From positions 29,115 through 93,114 of the forward strand of contig CAWIXS010000026.1 of the NCBI GenBank assembly GCA_963840075.1: 64,000 nt of DNA. The letters are read 5' to 3'. The notes below the pieces were generated by a model. It was given only the letters and a program-made list of their open reading frames with translations. It searched no databases and was not told the DNA's origin. Position 1 is the stretch's first letter; every line of letters begins with the position of its first letter. The stretch is from AWTP1-13 sp963840075 (lineage in GTDB: Bacteria; Pseudomonadota; Alphaproteobacteria; Rhizobiales; Hyphomicrobiaceae). Made by a program: the position numbers and the translations under genes. Of the stretch, positions 26,846-35,152 are shown in pieces.

Positions 26846-27828
26846 GAGAAGTCTCCGGGGCCGTCGCGAGGCGATATGCCGGCGGGCGCATGGCCGGCGA
26901 GGATAGGTCGGGAACGCCGCTTGTGCCATAGCTTGCCCGCGCCGCGCGTATTCTTCTTGCCGTTGGCTGTCACGGCCGTGGCGAGGACGCTCACCGTTTG
27001 ATCCTGCAGCGTGAGTGCGGCGTCGACAATCAAGCCTCGTGCCAGGTAATCCGCGGCGCGCTTGCGCCCCGCCGCCAGCGCCGCCAGCACAGCACGCCGC
27101 GGCAGCTCGCCGACCGAGACGGTGACCAGCCGATTGCCGAGGTCGCTGTCGGGGTCGAGAGCCGAGGCGGGCCGGCGGATGATGGCGGGATGGTCGATAT
27201 CGACGGCGTTGGCGACCAGCGTTGCGGCGGCGTCGGCAATTGCGGCGTTGGCGGCCAGCACCGTGACGGATTCGGCAATGCCGAGCGAGAATGAGCGCCC
27301 GCGCGCGCCCGAGGTGGCGATCCCGCCGATGCCGTCGCCGTGGTGGATGCGCACGGCTCCGTTGAGCCGCGGCACCGGCCCGCGTCCGAAGCCGCCGGCA
27401 ACGCCGATGTCGAGCGCCGCGCCGGGCGCGCAGTGGATGGCGATGTCGCCGCCGTCGTTGACATAGGCCCGCTCCAGCTCCGCGGCATGCAGCATGACCA
27501 CCATCAGCTCGTCGGCGACGGCGCCGGCCACGGCTGCCATCGGCGTGACGAACACATCGGCGAACGGCGTGCAGGCCGCCGCCATGCGCCTCCCGACCGG
27601 GCTCTCGGGCGGCTCCGCCGACCCGATCTGCGCCCGCAGGCGCGCAAGCTCACGGCAAAGCTCCGGCAGGATATCCGCGAACCGCGCGGCGGCGGCCCGA
27701 TAGGCGGCTTCGAGCGCAGCCGGCCCGCCCCAGGCCCGCAGCACCACATCGATGGGGCCATGCGACAGATGCAGGCGGCCGCCGGACAGGCCACGGGCCT
27801 GCGGGCGATCGAATGCCGCCGCCGTCAT
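26806..27828 (-). CDS. UPF0280 family protein (ApbE-like)
   Basis: A 340-residue protein of the UPF0280 family, distantly related to ApbE flavin transferases. It shows FADVFVTPMAAVAGAVADEL, AYVNDGGDIAIHCAPG and GRSFSLGIAESVTVLA. The ATG overlaps the stop of the upstream Fe-S reductase gene by four bases (ATGA). It is about 55 residues longer than the family usually is, because the frame runs on into the start of the next gene. The function is unknown; co-occurrence with 6-hydroxynicotinate-reductase-like genes suggests a maturation or electron-supply role. Confidence 0.85.
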   Translation of the reverse strand: MTAAAFDRPQARGLSGGRLHLSHGPIDVVLRAWGGPAALEAAYRAAAARFADILPELCRELARLRAQIGSAEPPESPVGRRMAAACTPFADVFVTPMAAVAGAVADELMVVMLHAAELERAYVNDGGDIAIHCAPGAALDIGVAGGFGRGPVPRLNGAVRIHHGDGIGGIATSGARGRSFSLGIAESVTVLAANAAIADAAATLVANAVDIDHPAIIRRPASALDPDSDLGNRLVTVSVGELPRRAVLAALAAGRKRAADYLARGLIVDAALTLQDQTVSVLATAVTANGKKNTRGAGKLWHKRRSRPILAGHAPAGISPRDGPGDFSCDALPSPWCASS

Positions 27829-29360
27829 CGCCCGCCCCCCGTGCCGGGCTCGAACGGCCACGGATTGTCGCCGCGCCAAGCCTCGATGCGCGCCTCGGGA
27901 GCGAGCGCTGCCAGCACCTCGGCGATCTGCACTGCATCGCCGGCGTGCCCGCCAAGCTGCCGATAGAGGGCAGCGGGCAGGGTGAACTCGATCGGCGCCA
28001 CCAGCGCCGGCGTCGGCACGAAACCGAAGGAGCCCCTGGGCATGCGCGCCACGTCCACCATCACCGTGATGCCGCCGCCGGGCCAGACATAGACCGGCGC
28101 GCCGCCCATGGTGACGCGGGTCTCGCCCGCCGCCACCGAGCGCGTCAGCAGCACCGGGTTCTCCGTGACGCCCGCGCGCAGCGAGCCGCCCGCGCCTGCG
28201 ACGAACAGCACCGTGCACAGCGAGGGCTCGCAGTTCTCGCCGATGCGCTCCACCACGCGGCGCACGGCCTCGGGCATGTCGGTGGGAACCGGGACCAGGC
28301 TCTCGTCGAGCACGCAGTAGAGCGCGTCCTCGCCGGTGGTGGAGGTCATCAGGAGGCGCAGGCCGGGCCTCGCCACCTTGGGGTCGATGTGGTGGATGAT
28401 CTGCAGCGGGTCGGTGATGTCGGTGCCGCCCCAGCCGAGGCCGGGCGCGGCGACCTTAAAGTAGCGCCCCGGCGTCGAGCGGCGCCCGCGCACGCGGATG
28501 CCGGCCGGCGGCATGTCGAGCACGCGGCCCGCCTGATGCTCGGTCAGCACGCCGGTGATGTGGTCGTCCACCACGATCACCTCGTCCACATGGCCGAGCC
28601 ACTGCCGCGCGAAGATGCCGATCGCCGCCGACCCGCAGCCGACGCGCATGCGCTGCTCGGGCTGCCCATCGACGATCGGCGCACGCCCCGCCTGCACCAC
28701 CACCTCGTGCCCGCCGTCGATGGCGAGTGTCACCGGCTCGCCGGCGCACAGGCTGAGCAGCGTCTCGCAGGTGACGTTGCCCTCCCGCTTCGAGCCGCCG
28801 GTGATGTGCCGGACCCCGCCGAGCGACAGCATCTGCGAGCCGTACTCCGCTGTCGTGACATGGCCGACCTGCTCGCCGTTGGCGCGCACCGCGGCGGTCT
28901 CCGGGCCCAGATGCCGGTCGGTGTCGATCTTCACCTTGACGCCGCAGAAGCTGAAGATGCCCTCGGTCACCACGGTGACGGTATCGACGCCCTCGTGCTC
29001 GGCCGACACGATGAAGGGCGCCGGCTTGTAGTCGGGATACGTCGTGCCGGCGCCGACGCCCGTGACGAACGTGCGCTCAGGATCGAGCGGCCGGCCGTCC
29101 CAGTTGGCGTTGGCAAAGGCCACCACGTTGCCACCGGCATCCACCGTCCGCTCCAGCAGCAGCACGGGGTCGACGCGCACCAGACGGCCACCCGCGTTGG
29201 CATAGCGGTCGCAGGCACCGGCGCGGCCGGGGCGGATGCGGCACAGCACCGGGCAGGCGTCGCAACGGATGACGCCGCCGTCCTCGGCGGCGCCGAGCTG
29301 CCGCGACCGCCCCTCGGCGGACAGTCTCTCTGCGGCGGACGGCTTGTCGGCGGCGGTCAT
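27825..29360 (-). CDS. 6-hydroxynicotinate-reductase-like iron-sulfur protein
   Basis: A 511-residue protein. Near residue 35 is a cysteine cluster for an Fe-S centre (CDACPVLC then GACDRY). The long homologous body contains VTVVTEGIFSFCGVKVKIDT, GGVRHITGGSKREGNVTCET and VGCGSAAIGIFARQWLGHVD. It resembles 6-hydroxynicotinate reductase, which reduces the hydroxylated pyridine ring to a tetrahydro-oxo acid in nicotinate fermenters and has been reported for Azorhizobium. The ATG overlaps the stop of the molybdenum hydroxylase gene by four bases. The true substrate may be another N-heterocycle. Confidence 0.8.
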   Translation of the reverse strand: MTAADKPSAAERLSAEGRSRQLGAAEDGGVIRCDACPVLCRIRPGRAGACDRYANAGGRLVRVDPVLLLERTVDAGGNVVAFANANWDGRPLDPERTFVTGVGAGTTYPDYKPAPFIVSAEHEGVDTVTVVTEGIFSFCGVKVKIDTDRHLGPETAAVRANGEQVGHVTTAEYGSQMLSLGGVRHITGGSKREGNVTCETLLSLCAGEPVTLAIDGGHEVVVQAGRAPIVDGQPEQRMRVGCGSAAIGIFARQWLGHVDEVIVVDDHITGVLTEHQAGRVLDMPPAGIRVRGRRSTPGRYFKVAAPGLGWGGTDITDPLQIIHHIDPKVARPGLRLLMTSTTGEDALYCVLDESLVPVPTDMPEAVRRVVERIGENCEPSLCTVLFVAGAGGSLRAGVTENPVLLTRSVAAGETRVTMGGAPVYVWPGGGITVMVDVARMPRGSFGFVPTPALVAPIEFTLPAALYRQLGGHAGDAVQIAEVLAALAPEARIEAWRGDNPWPFEPGTGGGR

Positions 29361-32300
29361 GCGGCGCCCTCCTCGGCCCGCAGCGCCGCCCACAGGCGGT
29401 GCGGGAGCACGGGAACCCGCCGAAGTGTAGCACCGGTCGCGTGCCGGATGGCACCCAGGATGGCCGGCGGCGTGGCGATCAGCGCCGGCTCGCCGACGCC
29501 CTTGGCGCCGTAGGGCCCGGTCGGCTCGGCCTCCTCGATCAGATGGATCTTGACTGCGGGCATGTCGCCGACGGTCGGGATCAGGTAGTCGTGCAGGTTC
29601 TCGGTGCGGCCGGGCAGGTACTCCTCCATCAGCGCCATGCCAAGCCCCTGGGCGATGCCGCCGTGAATCTGGCCCTCGGTCAACGTCGGGTTGACGGCGC
29701 GGCCGACATCGTGCGCGGCCACGATAGCGAGCACCTCGACCGTGCCGAGCCGCATGTCGACCTCCACCTCGGCCGTCTGCGCCGCGAAGCCGTAGGTGCC
29801 GTAGGGGCTGCCCTGGCCGTTGGCGTCGAGCGCGGTGGCCGGCGGGTCCCAGGTGCCCACGCCCTCCAGCACCGCGCCTGCGGCATCCGCCTCCAGCGTG
29901 GCGAGATCGATGGAGCGCGACGCCTCGCCGCCGGCGATGGCAAGCCTTGCGCCGTCGAGCGACAGCACCGCATCGGGGCCGGCGTTGGCAAGCGTCAGGA
30001 TCTTCGCCCGCAGGCTCTCGCCGGCGAGCCGTGCGGCATTGCCGGAGACGTAGGTCTGGCGCGAGGCCGAGGTCTTGCCCGCATCGAAGGTGAGGTCGGT
30101 GTCGCCCACCACCATGTCGAAGCGCTCCGGCGCCAGCCCGAGGGCGTCGGCGGCGATCTGCAGGAGCACCGTGGATGAGCCCTGGCCGATATCCACCGCG
30201 CCGTTGAAGAAGGTGAGCCGGCCGTCCCGCCCGAGCGTGATGCGCAGGGTCGAAGGATTGGCCGCCGCGGTGTTGCCGCAACCGTACCACATGCAGCCGA
30301 TGCCGACACCGCGCCGCCGTCGGCCCGCCGGCGCAGATCCATTGAAGGCGGCGACGCGGTGGAGCGCCGCGTGCCAGTCCGCCTGCAGCGCGTCGAGGCA
30401 CGCGGGCAATCCGGCGGAGCGGTCGAGCCTCTGGCCGCTGGGCGTCGTGTCACCGTTGCCGATGGCGTTGATGCGGCGGATCTGCCAGCGATCGAGTCCG
30501 AGCTGCCCGGCGAGGTCGTCGAGCAGCGCCTCGTGCGCGATCGCCGCCTGGGGCACGCCGAAGCCGCGGAACGCACCTGCCGGGGTCTCGTTGGTGTAGA
30601 CGGCGCGGGCGCGGTTGCGCACGTTCGCCACCTTGTAGGGGCCGGAGCCGTGCACGGGCACGCGGCCCGCCACCGTCGGCCCCCACGAGGCGTAGGCCCC
30701 GGTGTTGAAGTCGCCCTCCAGCTCATAGGAGATGAGGCGCCCGTCGCGGCCGGCCGCGGCGCGCGCCCACAGCCTGGCGGGATGCCGCTTGGTGGTGGAG
30801 GCCATCGACTCCGTGCGGGTATAGACGATCCTCACCGGCTTGCCCGTCACCCGCGCCGCCACGGCGAGGAGCGGCTGCACCGACACGTCGAGCTTGCCGC
30901 CGAAGCCGCCGCCGCACGCGGTCGGCCTGATGCGCACCTTGGAGGGCTCGACGCCGAGGACGCGCGCCGTCGCCTCGCGGTCCATGTAGGGCGCCTGGGT
31001 GCAGCAGCTCACCTCCACCCTGTCTCCGATGGCCACGGCCCAGCCGGCCTCCGGCTCGATGTAGGCGTGCTCGACGAAGGCGGTCTCGAACCGGCCCTCG
31101 GCCACCGCGGCCGGCTTCGGCCGCGCCGCATCGACGTCGCCGCATTGCAGGAAGCCCTGCGCCAGCACGTTGTCCGGCCTGCCGGCGTGGACAGCCGGCG
31201 CCCCCGGAGCGCGCGCGGCCTCGACGCCGATGAGCGGCGTCTCCACCTCCCACGCAATCGGCAGCTCGGCATCGCTCAGCGACTCCATGGCCTCCCTGGT
31301 GCCGACCAGCGCCACGACCGCCTCGCCGCGAAACCGCACCTGCCCCTCCGCCAGCACCGGCTGGTCGCGCGTATGCGCGAAGATGCCGAAGCGGTTCTCT
31401 CCGGGCACGTCGCGATGGGTGAGGATCGCCTCCAGCCCCGGCGTCGCCGCAACCACGGCGTCGAGGTCGCCCAGCGCGAAGCTCGCGCGCGCATGCGGCG
31501 AGCGCACGACGCGCATGACGAGGGCGCCTTCGGGGGCGTCGTCGGCCCCGAACCTGTCGGTGCCCGCGACCTTGGGCCAGCCGTCGACCCGGGCCATGCG
31601 CGCGCCAACAGAGGGGGTCAGACCCCTCGTCTCCAGCGGCGCGGCTAGCACAGGACGGTCGGCGCGAGGGGTCTGACCCCCGGCGACCCCGACGACAGCC
31701 ATCACCGCCTCGACGATCTTGAGATAGCCGGTGCAGCGGCACAGCACGCCGCCCAGCGCCTCCTCGACCTCGGCACGCGACGGCGCCGGGTTGCGCGACA
31801 GGCAGTCGACGGCGGCCATCAGCATGCCCGGCGTGCAGATGCCGCACTGCGCCGCCCCGTGCGCAAGAAACGCCTTGCGCAGCCGGTCCGTCAGTCCGCC
31901 GGGGCCGGACCCTTCAACGGTGTGGATTGCCGCCCCTTCTGCCTGCGCGGTGGCGATGAGGCAGGCACACACTTGCGCGCCGTCGAGCAGCACCGTGCAG
32001 GCGCCGCAATCGCCGGCGTCGCAGCCGATCTTGGTGCCGGTGAGCCCGAGCCGGTCGCGCAGCGTGCCGGCAAGGCTCGCGAACGGATCGACCGCGACCG
32101 CGACGGCCTCGCCGTTGACGGTCAAGCGGATGTTCGCTGCTAGCTCGCGTGACTCGTCGAGGATTCCGACGGGACGCTCCCAACCTGCGCCGACCGGATT
32201 CCCCTCCCCGCAAGGGGGAGGGGAGGAGCGCGGACCGCCGCCGCTCCCCGATTCAAGCACCGGCTTCCTCGCAGACGCGCGGACAATTCCGGCGAGCAGG

Positions 32301-33124
32301 TCACGCACCACATCGACGGCGGCTGCGGCGCGGAAGGCGCCGCTGGCACGCACGTCGTCGATCGGTGCCAGCGGGGCGAATTGGCTAGCCTCCACCAGAT
32401 CGGGCGCCGCGGCCAACGGCTGGCCCAGCAGCGCCTGCTCCAGCTGCTCCAGCCGTTGCGCCACCGCCGAGCACGCGCCGACCGCAACACGCGCGTGCGT
32501 GACCATGCCGGCCTCATCGGCCGCGAGCACGGCGGCGCCCATGACGATGGAGATCACCAGATAGCGCCGTGCGCCCAGCTTGGCGAAGTCGCCGCGGGCG
32601 CCGGCCGGCGGCCTGGGAACCAGGATCGCCGTCACGATCTCGTCAGGCCCGCACACGGTGCGGCGGTAGCCGTCGATGAACGCGCGCAGAGGCACGACGC
32701 GCCGGCCGCGCGCGCTCGCAAGCTCCACCTCGGCATCGAGCGCGAGAAGGCAGGGGATGCCGTCGCCCGCGGGCGAGGCGGTGCAGACGTTGCCGACCAG
32801 CGTACCTCGGTTCTGCACCTGGAGGCCGCCGATCCCGCGCGCGGCCTTCTGGTAGCCGGCGAAGGCCGGCGGCAGCGGCGTGCGGCGCATCTCGCTCCAC
32901 GTGGTGAGCGCGCCGAGGCGGAAGCGGTCCTCTTCCTCCACGATGCCCCTCAGCTCGGCGACGGCGCCGATGTCCAGGATGTCGTCGCGGCGCATGTCAC
33001 CCCATCCGACCCTGTTGGCGCGGGCCGGATAGACATCGGTGCCGCCGGCCAGCACCGTCACCGGCTGGCGCGCGCGGATCGCCAGCGCTTCGGCGAGGCT
33101 CGCGGGTCGGAAGTAAGCCGCCAC
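29357..33124 (-). CDS. Three-domain molybdenum hydroxylase (FAD, 2Fe-2S and molybdopterin domains fused)
   Basis: One 1255-codon frame carries three modules that are usually separate CoxM, CoxS and CoxL-type subunits. Residues 1-288 are an FAD domain (VTVLAGGTDVYP, GGLQVQNRGTLVGNVCTASP). About 325-478 is the 2Fe-2S domain (CDAGDCGACTVLLDG, CGICTPGML, CRCTGYL). From about 505 on is the molybdopterin domain (VGARMARVDGWPKVAGTDRF, CGGGFGGK, AGAFRGFGVPQA, and GAKGVGEP with the catalytic glutamate). It would hydroxylate an N-heterocycle. Both joints are intergenic repeats read in frame. Start choice: GTG at 33124 behind AGGAGG, or an ATG at 33163 inside a repeat. Confidence 0.85.
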   Translation of the reverse strand: MAAYFRPASLAEALAIRARQPVTVLAGGTDVYPARANRVGWGDMRRDDILDIGAVAELRGIVEEEDRFRLGALTTWSEMRRTPLPPAFAGYQKAARGIGGLQVQNRGTLVGNVCTASPAGDGIPCLLALDAEVELASARGRRVVPLRAFIDGYRRTVCGPDEIVTAILVPRPPAGARGDFAKLGARRYLVISIVMGAAVLAADEAGMVTHARVAVGACSAVAQRLEQLEQALLGQPLAAAPDLVEASQFAPLAPIDDVRASGAFRAAAAVDVVRDLLAGIVRASARKPVLESGSGGGPRSSPPPCGEGNPVGAGWERPVGILDESRELAANIRLTVNGEAVAVAVDPFASLAGTLRDRLGLTGTKIGCDAGDCGACTVLLDGAQVCACLIATAQAEGAAIHTVEGSGPGGLTDRLRKAFLAHGAAQCGICTPGMLMAAVDCLSRNPAPSRAEVEEALGGVLCRCTGYLKIVEAVMAVVGVAGGQTPRADRPVLAAPLETRGLTPSVGARMARVDGWPKVAGTDRFGADDAPEGALVMRVVRSPHARASFALGDLDAVVAATPGLEAILTHRDVPGENRFGIFAHTRDQPVLAEGQVRFRGEAVVALVGTREAMESLSDAELPIAWEVETPLIGVEAARAPGAPAVHAGRPDNVLAQGFLQCGDVDAARPKPAAVAEGRFETAFVEHAYIEPEAGWAVAIGDRVEVSCCTQAPYMDREATARVLGVEPSKVRIRPTACGGGFGGKLDVSVQPLLAVAARVTGKPVRIVYTRTESMASTTKRHPARLWARAAAGRDGRLISYELEGDFNTGAYASWGPTVAGRVPVHGSGPYKVANVRNRARAVYTNETPAGAFRGFGVPQAAIAHEALLDDLAGQLGLDRWQIRRINAIGNGDTTPSGQRLDRSAGLPACLDALQADWHAALHRVAAFNGSAPAGRRRRGVGIGCMWYGCGNTAAANPSTLRITLGRDGRLTFFNGAVDIGQGSSTVLLQIAADALGLAPERFDMVVGDTDLTFDAGKTSASRQTYVSGNAARLAGESLRAKILTLANAGPDAVLSLDGARLAIAGGEASRSIDLATLEADAAGAVLEGVGTWDPPATALDANGQGSPYGTYGFAAQTAEVEVDMRLGTVEVLAIVAAHDVGRAVNPTLTEGQIHGGIAQGLGMALMEEYLPGRTENLHDYLIPTVGDMPAVKIHLIEEAEPTGPYGAKGVGEPALIATPPAILGAIRHATGATLRRVPVLPHRLWAALRAEEGAA
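31613..31681. repeat. Palindrome at the 2Fe-2S/molybdopterin joint
   Basis: The arms GGGGTCAGACCCCTCG and CGAGGGGTCTGACCCC flank about 35 bases, and the frame stays open across it. It lies precisely between the last 2Fe-2S motif and the first molybdopterin-domain motif of the hydroxylase. It is a copy of the GTCAGACCC family. Confidence 0.85.
32186..32250. repeat. Repeat at the FAD/2Fe-2S joint
   Basis: The words CTGCGCCGACCGGATTCCCC and CCCCGCAAGGGGGAGGGG match, on one strand or the other, the intergenic copy at 45937-46130 (TTGCGCCGACGGGTTCCCC and its CCCTCCCCCTTGCGGGGAGG end). The element is read in frame as a glycine/proline/serine-rich linker between two enzyme domains. Confidence 0.75.
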
Positions 33125-33132
33125 CACCCCTC

Positions 33133-35034
33133 CTACTCCGACCCACCCGTCATCCCGGCCCATGGAATCCCTTGGGCGATGCGAGCCAAAGGCGAACCGC
33201 GCTCCGATCCGGGACCTCGTGAAGGTTCCGACTCGTTGCCCGAGGTCCCAGCTGGCCTCCCCCGGCGTGCGCCGGGTTCGGCTTCCGGGATGACGGGTAT
33301 GTGCCGCAGGCGCTCGGTCTCCGCCATATCCACCTCGCCGTCGGGCCGCAGCGCCACGCCGAACAGGTCGCGCACCTCCTCGCGGCCCCAGTAGCCGAGA
33401 CGAACGTCGCGCGCGACGGCCTCGGGATCGCGGGCAAACGGGTCCCCGTAGCCGCCGCCACCCGGCGTCATCACCTCCACCCGGTCGCCGGCCTGCATGG
33501 CGATGCCCTGGTCCTTGGAGAGGTGCTCCGGCACCGTCACCGTGCCGTTGCGGTGGATGCGCACCACATTGGGCGCGCCGTCGGCGCCGCCGAGCACGCC
33601 GGGCGGCCCGAAGCGGCCGTGGTCCATCACGAACGAGGCGCGCGCGTCGCCGCGCAGCAGCTCCACCTCGTAGTGCACGCCGAAGCCGCCGCGCCGCTCG
33701 CCCGCGCCGCCCGAGCCCTCGCGCAGCGCGAAGCGGTGGTACAGCACGGGGAAGTACTGCTCCATGACCTCCACCGGCGGCGTCTTGGAGATGCCGATGG
33801 TGGAGCAGCCGTTGGCGAGCCCGTCGTGGTCGGCGTTGCCGCCGTAGCCGCCGCCGGAGATCTGGTACATCACATAGCCTGCGCCCTTGGCCGGGTCGAA
33901 GCCGCCGAGCGCGAAATTGCCCGACGAGCCGGCCGGCGCAGCGGTGACCTTGTCGGGGATGGCCTGCACCAGCGCGAGGAACACGGCTTCCGCGATCCGC
34001 TGCGACACCTCGGCCGCGCAGCCCGACACCGGCCGGGGATAGCGCGCATCGAGGAACGTCCCCTCGGGCCTTTCGATCCTCAGCGGCTCGAAGGCGCCGG
34101 CGTTGAGCGGGATGTCCGGGAAGATGTGGCGCATCGCCAAGTAGACCGAGGAGTAGGTGGTGGCGACCACCGAGTTCATCGGCCCGCGGCAGGGCGGGGA
34201 GCTGCCGGAGAAGTCGAAATGGAGCACCCCGTCCGCCTTGCTGACGCTGAGTGCAATGCGAAGCGGCTCGTTGACCACGCCGTCGGAGTTGACGAAGGCC
34301 TCGGACTTGTAGGTGCCGTCGGGAATCTGGGCGATGGTGCTGCGCATCAGGAGTGCCGCCTTGGCGCGCATCTCCGCGATGGCAGCCGTGATCGTCTCCA
34401 GCCCGTAGCGGTCGAGCAGGCCGGTCAGGCGCCGCTCGCCGACATGCAGCGCGGCGGCCTGGGCCTTGATGTCGCCGATGCGCTGGTCGGCGACGCGCAT
34501 GTTGGAGCACAGGATCGCGTAGATCTCTGCATCCATGGCGCCGCGCTTGAAGAGCTTGACGGGCGGGAGCCGGAGCCCCTCCTGCTCGACCTCGGTGGCG
34601 TGCGCCGAGAAGCCGCCCGGCACCATGCCGCCGACATCGGGCCAGTGGCCGGTGTTCTGCAGCCAGCAGTAGAGCTCGCCGCCGTAGTAGAACGGCAGGG
34701 CGAAGCGCACATCCATCAGGTGCGTGCCGCCGAGGTAGGGATCATTGACGATGTAGATGTCGCGGGGCTCGGGCGCCCCGGCCTTGCCCTCGCCGATCAG
34801 CCGGATCAGCTCGGCGGTGGAATACTGCATGGTGCCGACGAACACCGGCAGACCCAGCTCGCCCTGGCTGATGAGCGCGCCGGTGTGGCGGTCGTAGATG
34901 CCCGAGGAGCGGTCGTCGGCCTCGGCGATCACCGGCGAGAACGCGGAGCGCGAGAAGGCCAGATCCATCTCGTTGCAGACCTGCTGCAAGCCCGCCTGGA
35001 TCACGGCAAGCGTGAGGGGATCGACCTCGGTCAT
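33133..35034 (-). CDS. hyuB: Hydantoinase/oxoprolinase subunit B
   Basis: A 633-residue HyuB-type subunit. With HyuA it forms an ATP-dependent hydrolase that opens cyclic amides such as hydantoins and 5-oxoproline. Family motifs are LTLAVIQAGLQQVCNEMDLA at the start, DPYLGGTHLMDVRFALPFYY, HWPDVGGMVPGGFSAHATE, and GERRGGFGVHYEVELL and MTPGGGGYGDPFARDPEAV near the end. The last 50 or so residues come from an intergenic repeat (33146-33298) that the frame reads through. The ATG at 35034 follows a palindrome that separates it from hyuA. Confidence 0.92.
   Translation of the reverse strand: MTEVDPLTLAVIQAGLQQVCNEMDLAFSRSAFSPVIAEADDRSSGIYDRHTGALISQGELGLPVFVGTMQYSTAELIRLIGEGKAGAPEPRDIYIVNDPYLGGTHLMDVRFALPFYYGGELYCWLQNTGHWPDVGGMVPGGFSAHATEVEQEGLRLPPVKLFKRGAMDAEIYAILCSNMRVADQRIGDIKAQAAALHVGERRLTGLLDRYGLETITAAIAEMRAKAALLMRSTIAQIPDGTYKSEAFVNSDGVVNEPLRIALSVSKADGVLHFDFSGSSPPCRGPMNSVVATTYSSVYLAMRHIFPDIPLNAGAFEPLRIERPEGTFLDARYPRPVSGCAAEVSQRIAEAVFLALVQAIPDKVTAAPAGSSGNFALGGFDPAKGAGYVMYQISGGGYGGNADHDGLANGCSTIGISKTPPVEVMEQYFPVLYHRFALREGSGGAGERRGGFGVHYEVELLRGDARASFVMDHGRFGPPGVLGGADGAPNVVRIHRNGTVTVPEHLSKDQGIAMQAGDRVEVMTPGGGGYGDPFARDPEAVARDVRLGYWGREEVRDLFGVALRPDGEVDMAETERLRHIPVIPEAEPGARRGRPAGTSGNESEPSRGPGSERGSPLARIAQGIPWAGMTGGSE
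33146..33298. repeat. GTCATCCCGG-family repeat forming the 3' end of hyuB
   Basis: It runs from CCCGTCATCCCGGCCCATGG to GGCTTCCGGGATGACGGG. The interior (GCTCCGATCCGGGACCTCGT, GTTCCGAC, CGAGGTCCC) resembles the copy at 55326-55450 in segments. It encodes the final part of HyuB, and it holds the earliest possible start codon of the hydroxylase. Confidence 0.8.
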
Positions 35035-35045
35035 GCCGTCTCGAT

Positions 35046-35124
35046 GGGGTCAGACCCTGCGGGTCTGCCCCCATTGCTCCAACGCCGGTTGCGGTATGGG
35101 GTCAGACCCGCAGGGTCCGACCCC
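35046..35124. repeat. Palindrome between hyuA and hyuB
   Basis: The 20-base arms GGGGTCAGACCCTGCGGGTC and GACCCGCAGGGTCCGACCCC pair with one mismatch. The centre contains CATTGCTCCAACGCCGGTTG, words shared with the copy at 18178-18264. It lies in the 118-base gap between hyuA and hyuB, a place where such subunit genes are often almost contiguous. Confidence 0.85.
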
Positions 35125-35152
35125 TGTCCAATCGCCTGGATCAGGGCCCTGG

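Noticed and set aside
33164..34510. A very long minus-strand frame that would extend the hydroxylase upstream to 34510
   Set aside because: The extension is a shadow of hyuB in another frame. The hydroxylase begins at 33124 or 33163.
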